The notes under the pieces: model-generated
The model's database searches: none
Told to the model about the DNA's origin: nothing
Seen by the model: the letters and a program-made list of their open reading frames with translations, nothing else
NCBI RefSeq assembly: GCF_040687965.1
Contig: NZ_CP156084.1
Location: 324,501-388,500 of the forward strand
Direction of reading: 5' to 3'
Length of the DNA stretch: 64,000 nt
Source: Methylocystis echinoides
GTDB lineage: Bacteria; Pseudomonadota; Alphaproteobacteria; Rhizobiales; Beijerinckiaceae
Program-made: the position numbers and the translations under genes
Shown: in pieces, positions 44,121 through 51,918 of the stretch
Layout of the letters: every line of letters begins with the position of its first letter
Numbering within the stretch: position 1 is the stretch's first letter

Positions 44121-45770
44121 TCACTCGGCAGGCAGGGGCGACGGGGCGAGCGCGCTTTCCGCGGCTGGCGAGGCGAGCGTCCGGTAGATGTTGTAGACCA
44201 TGATCAGCGCGCCGATCACGAACAGCCCGCCGCCGATGGCGCGGATCACATATTCGGGATGCAGCGCCTCCGTGGTCTCGACGAAGGAATATTCGAGGAA
44301 GCCTTGCGGGGTGTAGGCGCGCCACATCAGACCCTGCATGATGCCCGCGACCCACATCGACGTGATGTAGAAGACGATGCCGATCGTCGAAATCCAGAAG
44401 TGCCAGTTGACGAGCTTCAGCGAATAGAGCTGCCGGTTCCAGATCCAGGGAATGAGGCAGTAGAGCGCACCGAAGGACACGAAGGCCACCCAGCCGAGAC
44501 TGCCGGAATGCACGTGGCCGATGCCCCAGTCGGTGTAATGCGACAGAGCGTTCACCGCCTTCACCGACAGGAGCGGACCCTCGAAGGTCGACATGCCGTA
44601 GAAGGCGACCGAGACGACCAGCATGCGCAGCACGGGATCGGTGCGCAGCTTGTCCCATGCGCCGGAGAGCGTCATCAGGCCGTTGATCATGCCGCCCCAG
44701 GAGGGCATCCACAGTACGACCGAGAACACCATGCCGAGGGTCTGCGCCCAATCGGGCAGCGCCGTATAGAGCAAGTGGTGCGGGCCGGCCCAGATATAGA
44801 GGAAGATCAGCGACCAGAAATGCACGATCGACAGTCGGTAGGAGTAGATGGGCCGCCCGGTGCGCTTGGGGATGAAGTAATACATGATGCCGAGAAAGCC
44901 GGTGGTGAGGAAGAAGCCCACGGCGTTATGGCCGTACCACCACTGGATCAAGGCGTCCTGCACGCCGGCCCAGACGATGACCGACTGAGGCGAGAAGATC
45001 GACACCGGGATCTCGGCGTTGTTGCCGAGCACCAGCACGGCGACCGTCACCACGAAGGACAGGTAGAACCAGTTCGCCACGTAGATATGTGGCTCCTGAC
45101 GCCGCGCGAGCGTGAAAAGATAGACGAGCAGGTAGGTGACCCAGACGACGACGAGCCACAGGATCGCGTACCATTCCGGCTCGGCGTATTCGTGCCCGCG
45201 CGTGACCCCGAGCAGATAGCCCGTGCCGGCGATGACAATGAAGAAGTTGTAGCCGAGGATGACGAACCACGGCGCGAGATCGCCCGCGATGCGCGCCCGG
45301 CTCGTCCGCTGCATGACGTAGAAGGAGGTGGCCAGCAGGACATTGCCGCCGAAAGCGAAGATCACCGCCGATGTGTGCAGCGGCCGCAGGCGGCCGAAAT
45401 TGATCCAGGGCAGGTCGAGATTGAAGGCGGGATAAGCGAGCTCCAGCGCCAGATACAGTCCGACGATGAACCCCGCGACGCCCCAGAACAGCGAGGCGAT
45501 CGACGCGAATTTGATCGGTCCGTAGTTATAGTTCGGCCGCCCATCTATTGTGAGCGGCGGCAGTTGCGGCCCGCGCGCGTGATAGCGCAGCAGGATGGCG
45601 ACGACGGCGCCGATGGAGCCCAGAGAGAACAGCGCCGCGTGGAAGGCGAAGGCCGGCGTATAGGCTTTTGTCGCGATATAGCCCGTCGCAAGCGCAAGGG
45701 CGACGAAGATCGCGCTCAGCGATTTCTCGCTGAAGGTCATTTGTTTCGCGATGAGAGGGGGACGCTCCAT
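44121..45770 (-). CDS. ccoN: cbb3-type cytochrome c oxidase catalytic subunit I
   Basis: A 549-residue, 12-helix heme-copper oxidase subunit that reduces O2 at a b3/CuB centre with high oxygen affinity. Family marks include [20 protein letters not shown] (heme b His), [20 protein letters not shown] with the CuB His and Tyr region, [20 protein letters not shown] (CuB His-His) and [12 protein letters not shown] near the heme ligands. The ATG at 45770 has AGAGGA 7 bases upstream. It heads ccoNOQP and is controlled by the FNR/FixK boxes upstream, giving induction at low oxygen. Confidence 0.97.
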   Translation of the reverse strand: MERPPLIAKQMTFSEKSLSAIFVALALATGYIATKAYTPAFAFHAALFSLGSIGAVVAILLRYHARGPQLPPLTIDGRPNYNYGPIKFASIASLFWGVAGFIVGLYLALELAYPAFNLDLPWINFGRLRPLHTSAVIFAFGGNVLLATSFYVMQRTSRARIAGDLAPWFVILGYNFFIVIAGTGYLLGVTRGHEYAEPEWYAILWLVVVWVTYLLVYLFTLARRQEPHIYVANWFYLSFVVTVAVLVLGNNAEIPVSIFSPQSVIVWAGVQDALIQWWYGHNAVGFFLTTGFLGIMYYFIPKRTGRPIYSYRLSIVHFWSLIFLYIWAGPHHLLYTALPDWAQTLGMVFSVVLWMPSWGGMINGLMTLSGAWDKLRTDPVLRMLVVSVAFYGMSTFEGPLLSVKAVNALSHYTDWGIGHVHSGSLGWVAFVSFGALYCLIPWIWNRQLYSLKLVNWHFWISTIGIVFYITSMWVAGIMQGLMWRAYTPQGFLEYSFVETTEALHPEYVIRAIGGGLFVIGALIMVYNIYRTLASPAAESALAPSPLPAE

Positions 45771-45873
45771 GATTCTGTCCTCTGGAGGTTCTTTTCTTGC
45801 AGACGCGAGAATTACGCTGGCGCCGGAAAAATGTGACAAAGTCGCCCCAGCGCGACTTCGATTCACGCTTGGC

Positions 45874-45879
45874 ATTGTA
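45874..45879 (-). promoter_or_regulatory. -10 element of the ccoN promoter
   Basis: TACAAT on the minus strand, with its centre 31 bases downstream of the centre of the proximal FNR box. That spacing places the box near -41.5, the class II position at which FNR/FixK contacts RNA polymerase. It predicts a leader of about 95 bases. Confidence 0.65.
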
Positions 45880-45900
45880 CAGCGCAATAGCAACAGAAAT

Positions 45901-45914
45901 TTGACTTCGATCAA
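45901..45914 (-). promoter_or_regulatory. Proximal FNR/FixK box of ccoN
   Basis: TTGAC-TTCG-ATCAA on the plus strand (TTGATCGAAGTCAA on the minus strand) matches the FNR/FixK consensus TTGAT-N4-ATCAA at nine of ten defined bases. It lies about 131 bases before the ccoN start and at -41.5 from the predicted transcription start. It should give low-oxygen activation of ccoNOQP. Confidence 0.8.
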
Positions 45915-45946
45915 TTACACGCGCGCACTTCAGCCTCTGCGCGGAA

Positions 45947-45960
45947 TTGTCACAGATCAA
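45947..45960 (-). promoter_or_regulatory. Distal FNR/FixK-like box of ccoN
   Basis: TTGTC-ACAG-ATCAA, eight of ten defined bases of the FNR/FixK consensus, 46 bases upstream of the proximal box centre to centre (near -87). It may be a second, weaker site. The two boxes lie between four and five helical turns apart, on roughly similar faces. Confidence 0.55.
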
Positions 45961-46097
45961 GAAAATCGAACGCCGATCATCCTAGCCGCGCCGGCGTTTG
46001 CGGATAGCGCTTACGATTTGCGACAGATTTCACGCAAAGGAAGAACGCGCCTTCGCGCGTTTATGTCGCAGTCGCCAGCGGACCGACTTCGGACTTT

Positions 46098-46496
46098 TCA
46101 GCACGGATAGAAACGATGCGTTCCGAGCAGGAATCCAAGCGGTCCGTGGCGAAATTGCGCAAGCGGCCGCGCGAAGAACAGCCCGCTTCCCGAATAAGGA
46201 TAGCCATAATCACAGGTCGGGTCGGGACCGGGCGCGGGGGCTGGAGAGGCGTTCACGAGCTCCGCCCGCGACGCGAAGAAGCGTTCGCCGTTCAGCGCCA
46301 CCGGAATCCAGGTGCGGCCGTCCCCCAATATGGTGAGATCCGTATCGGCCGGGGCGATGACGGTCACCGGGCATCTGACCGTCGGCCGCGTGCGCAATTC
46401 GACAGGCGCATGGAGGGTAAGAATCTCGGCGAGGGCGGCGCCCGAAAAAGCGGCGAACGCAAGAAAGGCCAACACACATAAGAAAGACCGCCGCAT
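46098..46496 (-). CDS. Small secreted protein with SH3-like segment
   Basis: A 132-residue secreted protein: signal peptide to about residue 23 (SGAALA), then EILTLHAPVELRTRPTVRCP, DTDLTILGDGRTWIPVALNG and ERFFASRAELV. The pattern of short strands with a turn before W-I-P-V resembles bacterial SH3-like domains that bind wall peptides. The C-terminus has two Cys (PTCDYGYPYSGSG and the last residue). AGGGGGT lies 3-5 bases before the ATG at 46496. It diverges from the 13-kb macroglobulin run, sharing a 204-base promoter region, so joint regulation is possible. Function unknown. Confidence 0.65.
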   Translation of the reverse strand: MRRSFLCVLAFLAFAAFSGAALAEILTLHAPVELRTRPTVRCPVTVIAPADTDLTILGDGRTWIPVALNGERFFASRAELVNASPAPAPGPDPTCDYGYPYSGSGLFFARPLAQFRHGPLGFLLGTHRFYPC

Positions 46497-46700
46497 GGCA
46501 CCCCCTGCGCGCGGCGCGTGCGCCAGCGCAAATTCGACGAAGCGGGCGCAGTCTAAAAGAAAATTCCACGGGTGGAAATCGTCGGCAAGGAGACGCATAT
46601 GGCGATCGGGGACAAGCGGCCGAGCGCCCTCGACTCTTGCGATGAGCGCGCCCTAATGTCGATGGCAGGCTGGCGCGCCTGTCCTCTCCAGGGTGTTTTC

Positions 46701-49700
46701 ATGCGGCGACTTGCATTCTCCCTTTTGGCGGCCGGCGCGGCCTCGCTGTTTTTCCCCACTAATTCCTTCGCGAAGACCGCGGTCCCGGAGATGCAGACAA
46801 GCGCCGGGGTCGTAATCTCGCCGAAAGAGCTGGCCCTCGACCGCGACGGCGCGACGCTGCTGACCATCCCCGCCGCGGGGCGCTACGCGATCCGCGCCAA
46901 AAGCTCGACGGGCGCACGCATCGAACTGGTGGACATGATCGCGGGCCCCCTCGACTCCTCGGGGGCCGCCGGATTGCGCGACGGCCGCATCGACGCCTTG
47001 CTCGACAAGGGCGTCTACAAGCTGCGCATCGGCGCGGTGAAGGGCGCGACCGGCAAGGCGACGGTCAGCGTCGAGCCCTTTGCCGAGGTGGAGACGACGC
47101 GGCCGGCGCTGACGCCGAACGTCATTGCGCGCGGCGAGTTGGGCGACCTGCAGCAGCGCTCTTATGCGCTGGAGGTCAAAAGCGACGGCCCCGTCTATCT
47201 CGAGGCGGTCGGCCGCGCCCTTCAGGACCTGCGCCTGTGGGACGCCGACGGCGCGCTCGTCGATCTTCTCTTCGAGCGCACCACGGTTGAAACGCAGCCG
47301 GGCCATTCGATGAACCGGCTGCGGCTCGAAGGGAAAGTCGCGCCCGGCCGCTATGTCGTCACGGCCTATGGCGGCGAGAAGCTCGTCTGGTCGGACGGCG
47401 CCGGCGCGCAGCCCTTCCTGCTGCGTCTTGCCGAGCCGGCGCTGCTCGCGGCGGGCGTGGCCAAAGGCGTCATCGGTCCCTTCGGCGCCGCGCGCTACGA
47501 GGCGCCGGCACGCGACGACAGCTTCCGCCTGGAGCTGCCCGAGCAGGCGCCCGCGCGCATAGACGCGCGGCGCGGCGCGGGGCGCGACATGGCGACGATC
47601 GGCAAGGCCAGCCGCGCGCCCGTCGCCACGCTGCGTCTTGCGAACGACGGGACCGCGCCGGCGCGGATCGACGTCTCGGGCTATGAAGGCCAGGCTTATA
47701 CGCTGCGTGCGATGCGCCAATCCAATCGCGAGACTTTCGAGGCGGCGGGGCCGCATCTCGTCTCGCTCGAGGTGGCGGGAGAGGGCGGCGACGATCCGCC
47801 CGCGACGGCCCTCCTCGCGCGCATTGAAAGGGACGGCAAGACGCGCGTCATCGCCTCGGACCTGCCGCGCATCGGCGCCGGCAAGGCGTGGCGCGGCAAA
47901 TTCAATTTGCTCGGACCGGTGTCGCTGTTATTCGAGGCGACGAAAGACGGACCCGTTGCAATCGACGCCAAGGGCGTCAAGCTGCGCGCCGCAATCGAGC
48001 CGGCGCTGGGGTCGCTGGCGCCGCCGCGCGTCGGCCGGGACGCCGGCCGCTACGACCTTGCCGCGGGCTATTATCTCCTGACGCTCGAGCCCTTGGGCGA
48101 TCGGGCCGGCGTGGTCGACCTCACGCTCGGCGCGCCTGGTCTCGCGGTGTCTGCGCCGGCGCCGCTGCCGTCGCGCGCGTCCCTTTCCTTTGGCAAGCAG
48201 ACTCTCGAAGGCGACGGCGCCTATCTTATTCTCGCCAACACGGCGCCGGGGCTTCTCACCGGCCCGCGGGTCGTCGCCCTGCCGGCGACGCTCGACAAAG
48301 AGCCGCTCCCCCTGCGTCAGTCGGCCGGGCAGGAGATCGCGCTGCCTCTGCGCCTGCCGAAAGACGGCAAAGTCGCCGCGCGCGACGAGAGCGGCGCAGA
48401 TATTCCGCTCGCCTTCGCGGAAGAGAAGACGGAAAACGACCAGCGCTTCGTCACGGTGAAAATCGCGCCCCCCGCCGCAGCGCGCGCGCTGGGATTGATG
48501 TATCTGCCGCCGTCCGCCTCCGAGACGAGCCCGCAAGCCGCCGCCGCCGCCAAGGGGCCGCGCGCCTCGGCGGGCCGGCCGGCCTTTTTCGATCTGGCGC
48601 GCGACGAAACGAGGAGCCTCTCTTTCGACGTCGCCCAAGGCGGTCTCTATCGCGTCGAAACGCTTGGCCGGCTGAAGACGGCGCTGCGCGTCGGCGCGGC
48701 GGTCTCGCCGAAGCTCGGCGAGGGCGAGGCCAATGGGCCGGGCAACAACGGCCTGGTGACGGCCTATCTGCGCGCCGGCGCCTATCGCGCCGCCGTCACG
48801 GCGAAAGAGTCCGCTGGCCATCTCGGCCTTTCCGTCGCCCCGGCGACGCTGGCGTCGACCGCCAAAATCGTCGACGCGGGCGAAGCGCGCGCGACGCTCG
48901 CGCCGGGCAAGGGCGCCTTGGTTCCGATCGAGATCACGCGCGCCGGCGACTATCGGCTGGCGCTCGCGAGTTTGACGCAGGAGTGGCGCGCCCGGCTCGA
49001 GGACGCCGACGGCTGGCCGCTGACGGCGCCCGGCTCCTTCCGGCGCAAGACGCTGCATCTCGAACCGGGCGCCTATCGACTTGTGGTGAGCCCGGAAGAC
49101 GTCGAAGCGCGCATGATCGCGCGCCTCGCCCCCATCGTTCCGCCGCCGACGCTCGAAGGACATGGTCCGCATCCCCTGCCCTTCGAGGCGAGTCGGAAGC
49201 TGCAGTGGCGCGAGCCCCAGGCGAAGGACGCGCCGCGCGCGCCGGACGTCTGGCCTTTTGTGCTCGCGGGAGACTCCGACGTGGAGCTTTCGATCGGCGA
49301 AGGCATGATTGGAGAGGTGCTGAAAGGCGACGCGCTGATCGGCAAGGTCGCGGGCGACCGACCGTTCAAGAGCAGGCTCTCGGCGGGCGACTATCGCATC
49401 GAGGCGCGCAGCCTCGCTCATGACGACCGGCTCGATTACGAAATCATGCTTTCCTCGCCGCAGTTGCAGCCGGGCGCGCCGAAGCGCGTCGACCTGCCGG
49501 CGCGGCTCGACTTCAATCTCGCGCAGGAAAGCGTCGTCGACCTTTCGAGCTTCGGCGACAAGGAAACGATCGGCGTCTTGAAGACGGCGGCGGGCGACGT
49601 CGTGGAGCGGCTGGAGCCGCGCGCCAATGACTGGAATGTCGCGCTGGCGCGCCGTCTGCCGGCCGGCGCCTATCGACTGGAGCTGGAGGCGCTCGCCGCG

Positions 49701-51833
49701 ACGCGCGCGCCTGTCTCGCAGGATGCAAGCCAGGACGGCGGCCAGGAAGAAGCGGCGCGGGACAGCGAGGAAGAGACGAGCGAGGCCGCGGCCTCGGAGG
49801 AGAGCGCCGCGGCGGGCGAGTCCGAAGAAGCGGAGGCGGAAAGCGGCGTCGAGGTTCGTCTGGCGGCGCTCAGTGAGAAGGACGGACCCACGCTCGCCGC
49901 AACCGGCGCGACCGTTCTGTCCGGCGGCGAGGCGCAGCGTCTCATGTTGCCGGCGATAGCCGGCGACGCGCTGGCCCTCGTCGCCGCGCAATCGGCGAGC
50001 GAAGTCGCGCTGTCGATCGAGCGGCGCGGCGCCGACGGCGTCTGGCGCATGATCGGCGTCGAGCGCGGCCTTTCGCCCGTCGCCGCCTGGCCCGCCGCCA
50101 GCGACAAGAGCGCGTGGCGCGTAACTGTCTGGCCGCTGGGCGGCGGCCGTGAACCAATCGAGGTCGCCGCGCGCGCGATCGAGCGACGCGCCCAGCGCGC
50201 GGGCGAGATTTCATTCGACCCACAAGGAGACATCGCGCCGCCGCTCTGCGTCGCGCGGGTCGATGCGCCCAACGCCGCGCTCGTCGACGTCACCGCGCCG
50301 ACGGGCGTCCTTGCGGGCTCGGCGGCGGGCCGGCTGTTGCGCCCGGCGCGCGCCGGCGTGCTGGCGCCGCAGTCGCCGACGCTCTGGCTCGTTGCGCGCG
50401 ATTGCAAGGCGAAGGCCCATGTCGCCGCCTTCGACTGGCTCGGCGAGGCCGTCGCGCTCGATCTCGGCGAGGGCGACCGCGCCGTTCTGCCGCCGCTCGG
50501 CGCCCCGCGCGGCAAGACTCGGCTCTGGCTCGCGCGCTCGACCTTCGCGCAGCCGGCGATCGACTCGGGCGCCGGCATGGGCGTCGCCGACGGCGCCGCG
50601 CTCGCCCTGGCAGGCGATACTGCGCCACAAGTGTGGAACGCGAGCGGCCCCGCCGCCATGCGCGCGGCGCTTTCCGCCATCGACGTGGAGACGCGCGCGG
50701 CCGTCAGCGGCGGCGTCAGTTTCGCCGGCCTCGTGCCGCCGATGAGCGCGCAGCCGGTCGACATGGCGAATTCCGACGCCCCGCTCGCGCTCGACCTCGC
50801 CGGAGGGCTCGCCGCCTTTGTAGGAAAAACCGGCGTCTTCGGGGACGGCGCGGCGGTCTCGCGCGTCCTTCATGGCGCGGGATCGCGCGTGCTGCTCGTC
50901 AATATGACGGCGACGCCCCTGCCCGTCCGGATCGCACGCGCGCCCGACGCCAGTATGAAGCTCGACGCCAAGACCGCGCTCAAACGCTTCTTCGGCGCCG
51001 CCGGCCAGCTCGCGCTGCCCCTCGACGCGCAGCCCAACGACCGCCTGATCGTCATCGGCGCCGACGCGACCGTCGTCTCGACCATCGGACGCGTGCTGCG
51101 GGGACGCGACCTCGCGCTCGACGGCCCGGGAGAGGTCACTCTCGACTTCAAGCCCGGCCTCGTCGCCGCCTGGATCGAACGCGGCGGCGTCGCGCCCTGG
51201 CCGCAGGCGGCGGCGCGCGCGCTGGCGCTTCCCCAACGTGTCACGCTCGACGGCGCCGCCGCGCGCTTCGCGCTCAAACAAGGCGCGCCCGTCATGCTGA
51301 GCGTTTCGAGCGGCGCGCCGGCGCTGCTCTCCTTCACCCAGAACGGCAAGCGCGAGACGTTCGCTTTCCCCGCCGGCGTCGAATTCCGTCACTATGTGGC
51401 GGCGGGCGAGGCGACGCTCGATCTCTATGCGCCGCATGACGGCGCGCTCAGCGGGGCGCTCGACCTCGCGGCGCAGCCGGTGATCGAGGCGCATGAGGGG
51501 GTGAACGACGCCATCGCGGTCCCCTCCGGCGCCAGCGCGCTCTTCGCGTTTGAGACGAAGCGCGACGGCGAGATCGGCGTCGGCGTGCGCGCCGAACCCG
51601 ACCGCGTCAGCGCGCGTCTCATGGACGCGAGCGGCAAGACGTTGGCCGAGGGCGTCAATCAGGTCGCAAAGCTTGCGCCCGGCCGCTATTTCCTCGAAGC
51701 GCGCGCGCCGGCCGACGCCGGCGCGACGACCCTTCGCGTCGCGATCGTCGGCCTCTCGCCCCCGCCCGCCGCGCCGCCGGAAGAGGTGGTCGCCGAGCTG
51801 CTGGACAAGGCCGGGATGAAGAAGAGCAAATGA
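46701..51833 (+). CDS. Giant secreted beta-repeat protein upstream of alpha-2-macroglobulin
   Basis: A 1710-residue protein with a signal peptide (cleavage after NSFA near residue 24). I recognise no full-length family. It is made of repeated beta-rich modules: a phrase of the form (A/P/K)-G-x-Y-x-hydrophobic occurs at least ten times (PAAGRYAI, DKGVYKLRI, APGRYVVTA, AAGYYLLTL, RAGAYRAAV, RAGDYRLAL, EPGAYRLVV, SAGDYRIEA, PAGAYRLEL, APGRYFLEA), as in pre-peptidase C-terminal or MG-type sandwiches. A Glu/Ala/Ser linker at about 1005-1050 splits it in two. Only two Cys exist, about 52 residues apart (LCVAR, RDCKAK), a likely disulfide. AGGG lies 7 bases before the ATG. It leads a run with the macroglobulin and pbpC genes. 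Confidence 0.8.
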   Translation: MRRLAFSLLAAGAASLFFPTNSFAKTAVPEMQTSAGVVISPKELALDRDGATLLTIPAAGRYAIRAKSSTGARIELVDMIAGPLDSSGAAGLRDGRIDALLDKGVYKLRIGAVKGATGKATVSVEPFAEVETTRPALTPNVIARGELGDLQQRSYALEVKSDGPVYLEAVGRALQDLRLWDADGALVDLLFERTTVETQPGHSMNRLRLEGKVAPGRYVVTAYGGEKLVWSDGAGAQPFLLRLAEPALLAAGVAKGVIGPFGAARYEAPARDDSFRLELPEQAPARIDARRGAGRDMATIGKASRAPVATLRLANDGTAPARIDVSGYEGQAYTLRAMRQSNRETFEAAGPHLVSLEVAGEGGDDPPATALLARIERDGKTRVIASDLPRIGAGKAWRGKFNLLGPVSLLFEATKDGPVAIDAKGVKLRAAIEPALGSLAPPRVGRDAGRYDLAAGYYLLTLEPLGDRAGVVDLTLGAPGLAVSAPAPLPSRASLSFGKQTLEGDGAYLILANTAPGLLTGPRVVALPATLDKEPLPLRQSAGQEIALPLRLPKDGKVAARDESGADIPLAFAEEKTENDQRFVTVKIAPPAAARALGLMYLPPSASETSPQAAAAAKGPRASAGRPAFFDLARDETRSLSFDVAQGGLYRVETLGRLKTALRVGAAVSPKLGEGEANGPGNNGLVTAYLRAGAYRAAVTAKESAGHLGLSVAPATLASTAKIVDAGEARATLAPGKGALVPIEITRAGDYRLALASLTQEWRARLEDADGWPLTAPGSFRRKTLHLEPGAYRLVVSPEDVEARMIARLAPIVPPPTLEGHGPHPLPFEASRKLQWREPQAKDAPRAPDVWPFVLAGDSDVELSIGEGMIGEVLKGDALIGKVAGDRPFKSRLSAGDYRIEARSLAHDDRLDYEIMLSSPQLQPGAPKRVDLPARLDFNLAQESVVDLSSFGDKETIGVLKTAAGDVVERLEPRANDWNVALARRLPAGAYRLELEALAATRAPVSQDASQDGGQEEAARDSEEETSEAAASEESAAAGESEEAEAESGVEVRLAALSEKDGPTLAATGATVLSGGEAQRLMLPAIAGDALALVAAQSASEVALSIERRGADGVWRMIGVERGLSPVAAWPAASDKSAWRVTVWPLGGGREPIEVAARAIERRAQRAGEISFDPQGDIAPPLCVARVDAPNAALVDVTAPTGVLAGSAAGRLLRPARAGVLAPQSPTLWLVARDCKAKAHVAAFDWLGEAVALDLGEGDRAVLPPLGAPRGKTRLWLARSTFAQPAIDSGAGMGVADGAALALAGDTAPQVWNASGPAAMRAALSAIDVETRAAVSGGVSFAGLVPPMSAQPVDMANSDAPLALDLAGGLAAFVGKTGVFGDGAAVSRVLHGAGSRVLLVNMTATPLPVRIARAPDASMKLDAKTALKRFFGAAGQLALPLDAQPNDRLIVIGADATVVSTIGRVLRGRDLALDGPGEVTLDFKPGLVAAWIERGGVAPWPQAAARALALPQRVTLDGAAARFALKQGAPVMLSVSSGAPALLSFTQNGKRETFAFPAGVEFRHYVAAGEATLDLYAPHDGALSGALDLAAQPVIEAHEGVNDAIAVPSGASALFAFETKRDGEIGVGVRAEPDRVSARLMDASGKTLAEGVNQVAKLAPGRYFLEARAPADAGATTLRVAIVGLSPPPAAPPEEVVAELLDKAGMKKSK

Positions 51834-51864
51834 AAGACAGGCCTGTCGCTCGATTGCGCCATTC

Positions 51865-51894
51865 TTCCCTCTCCCCGCGCGCGGGGAGAGGGAA
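51865..51894. repeat. Perfect 30-base palindrome before the macroglobulin gene
   Basis: TTCCCTCTCCCCGCG followed directly by its exact reverse complement, with no loop spacer. It lies 31 bases after the giant protein stop and 24 bases before the macroglobulin start. It shares its arms with the hairpins at 20011 and 42186. In RNA it would fold into a strong hairpin that could trim or attenuate the transcript. Confidence 0.75.
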
Positions 51895-51918
51895 ACGCGG
51901 AAGCACGCTGGTTCACGG

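Larger units (their letters stand above)
45771..46097. other. 327-base ccoN upstream regulatory region
   Basis: No gene is seen. The stretch is richer in A and T than its surroundings and holds two FNR/FixK-like boxes and a -10 element for ccoN, described separately. On its far side it reaches the stop of the SH3-like secreted protein gene, which reads in the same direction, so that gene would run into this region unless it has an unseen terminator. Confidence 0.7.

Noticed and set aside
43620-45836. Plus-strand open frame of 738 codons opposite ccoO and ccoN
   Set aside because: Antisense to canonical oxidase subunits; hydrophilic His/Asp-rich translation is a codon-complement artefact.
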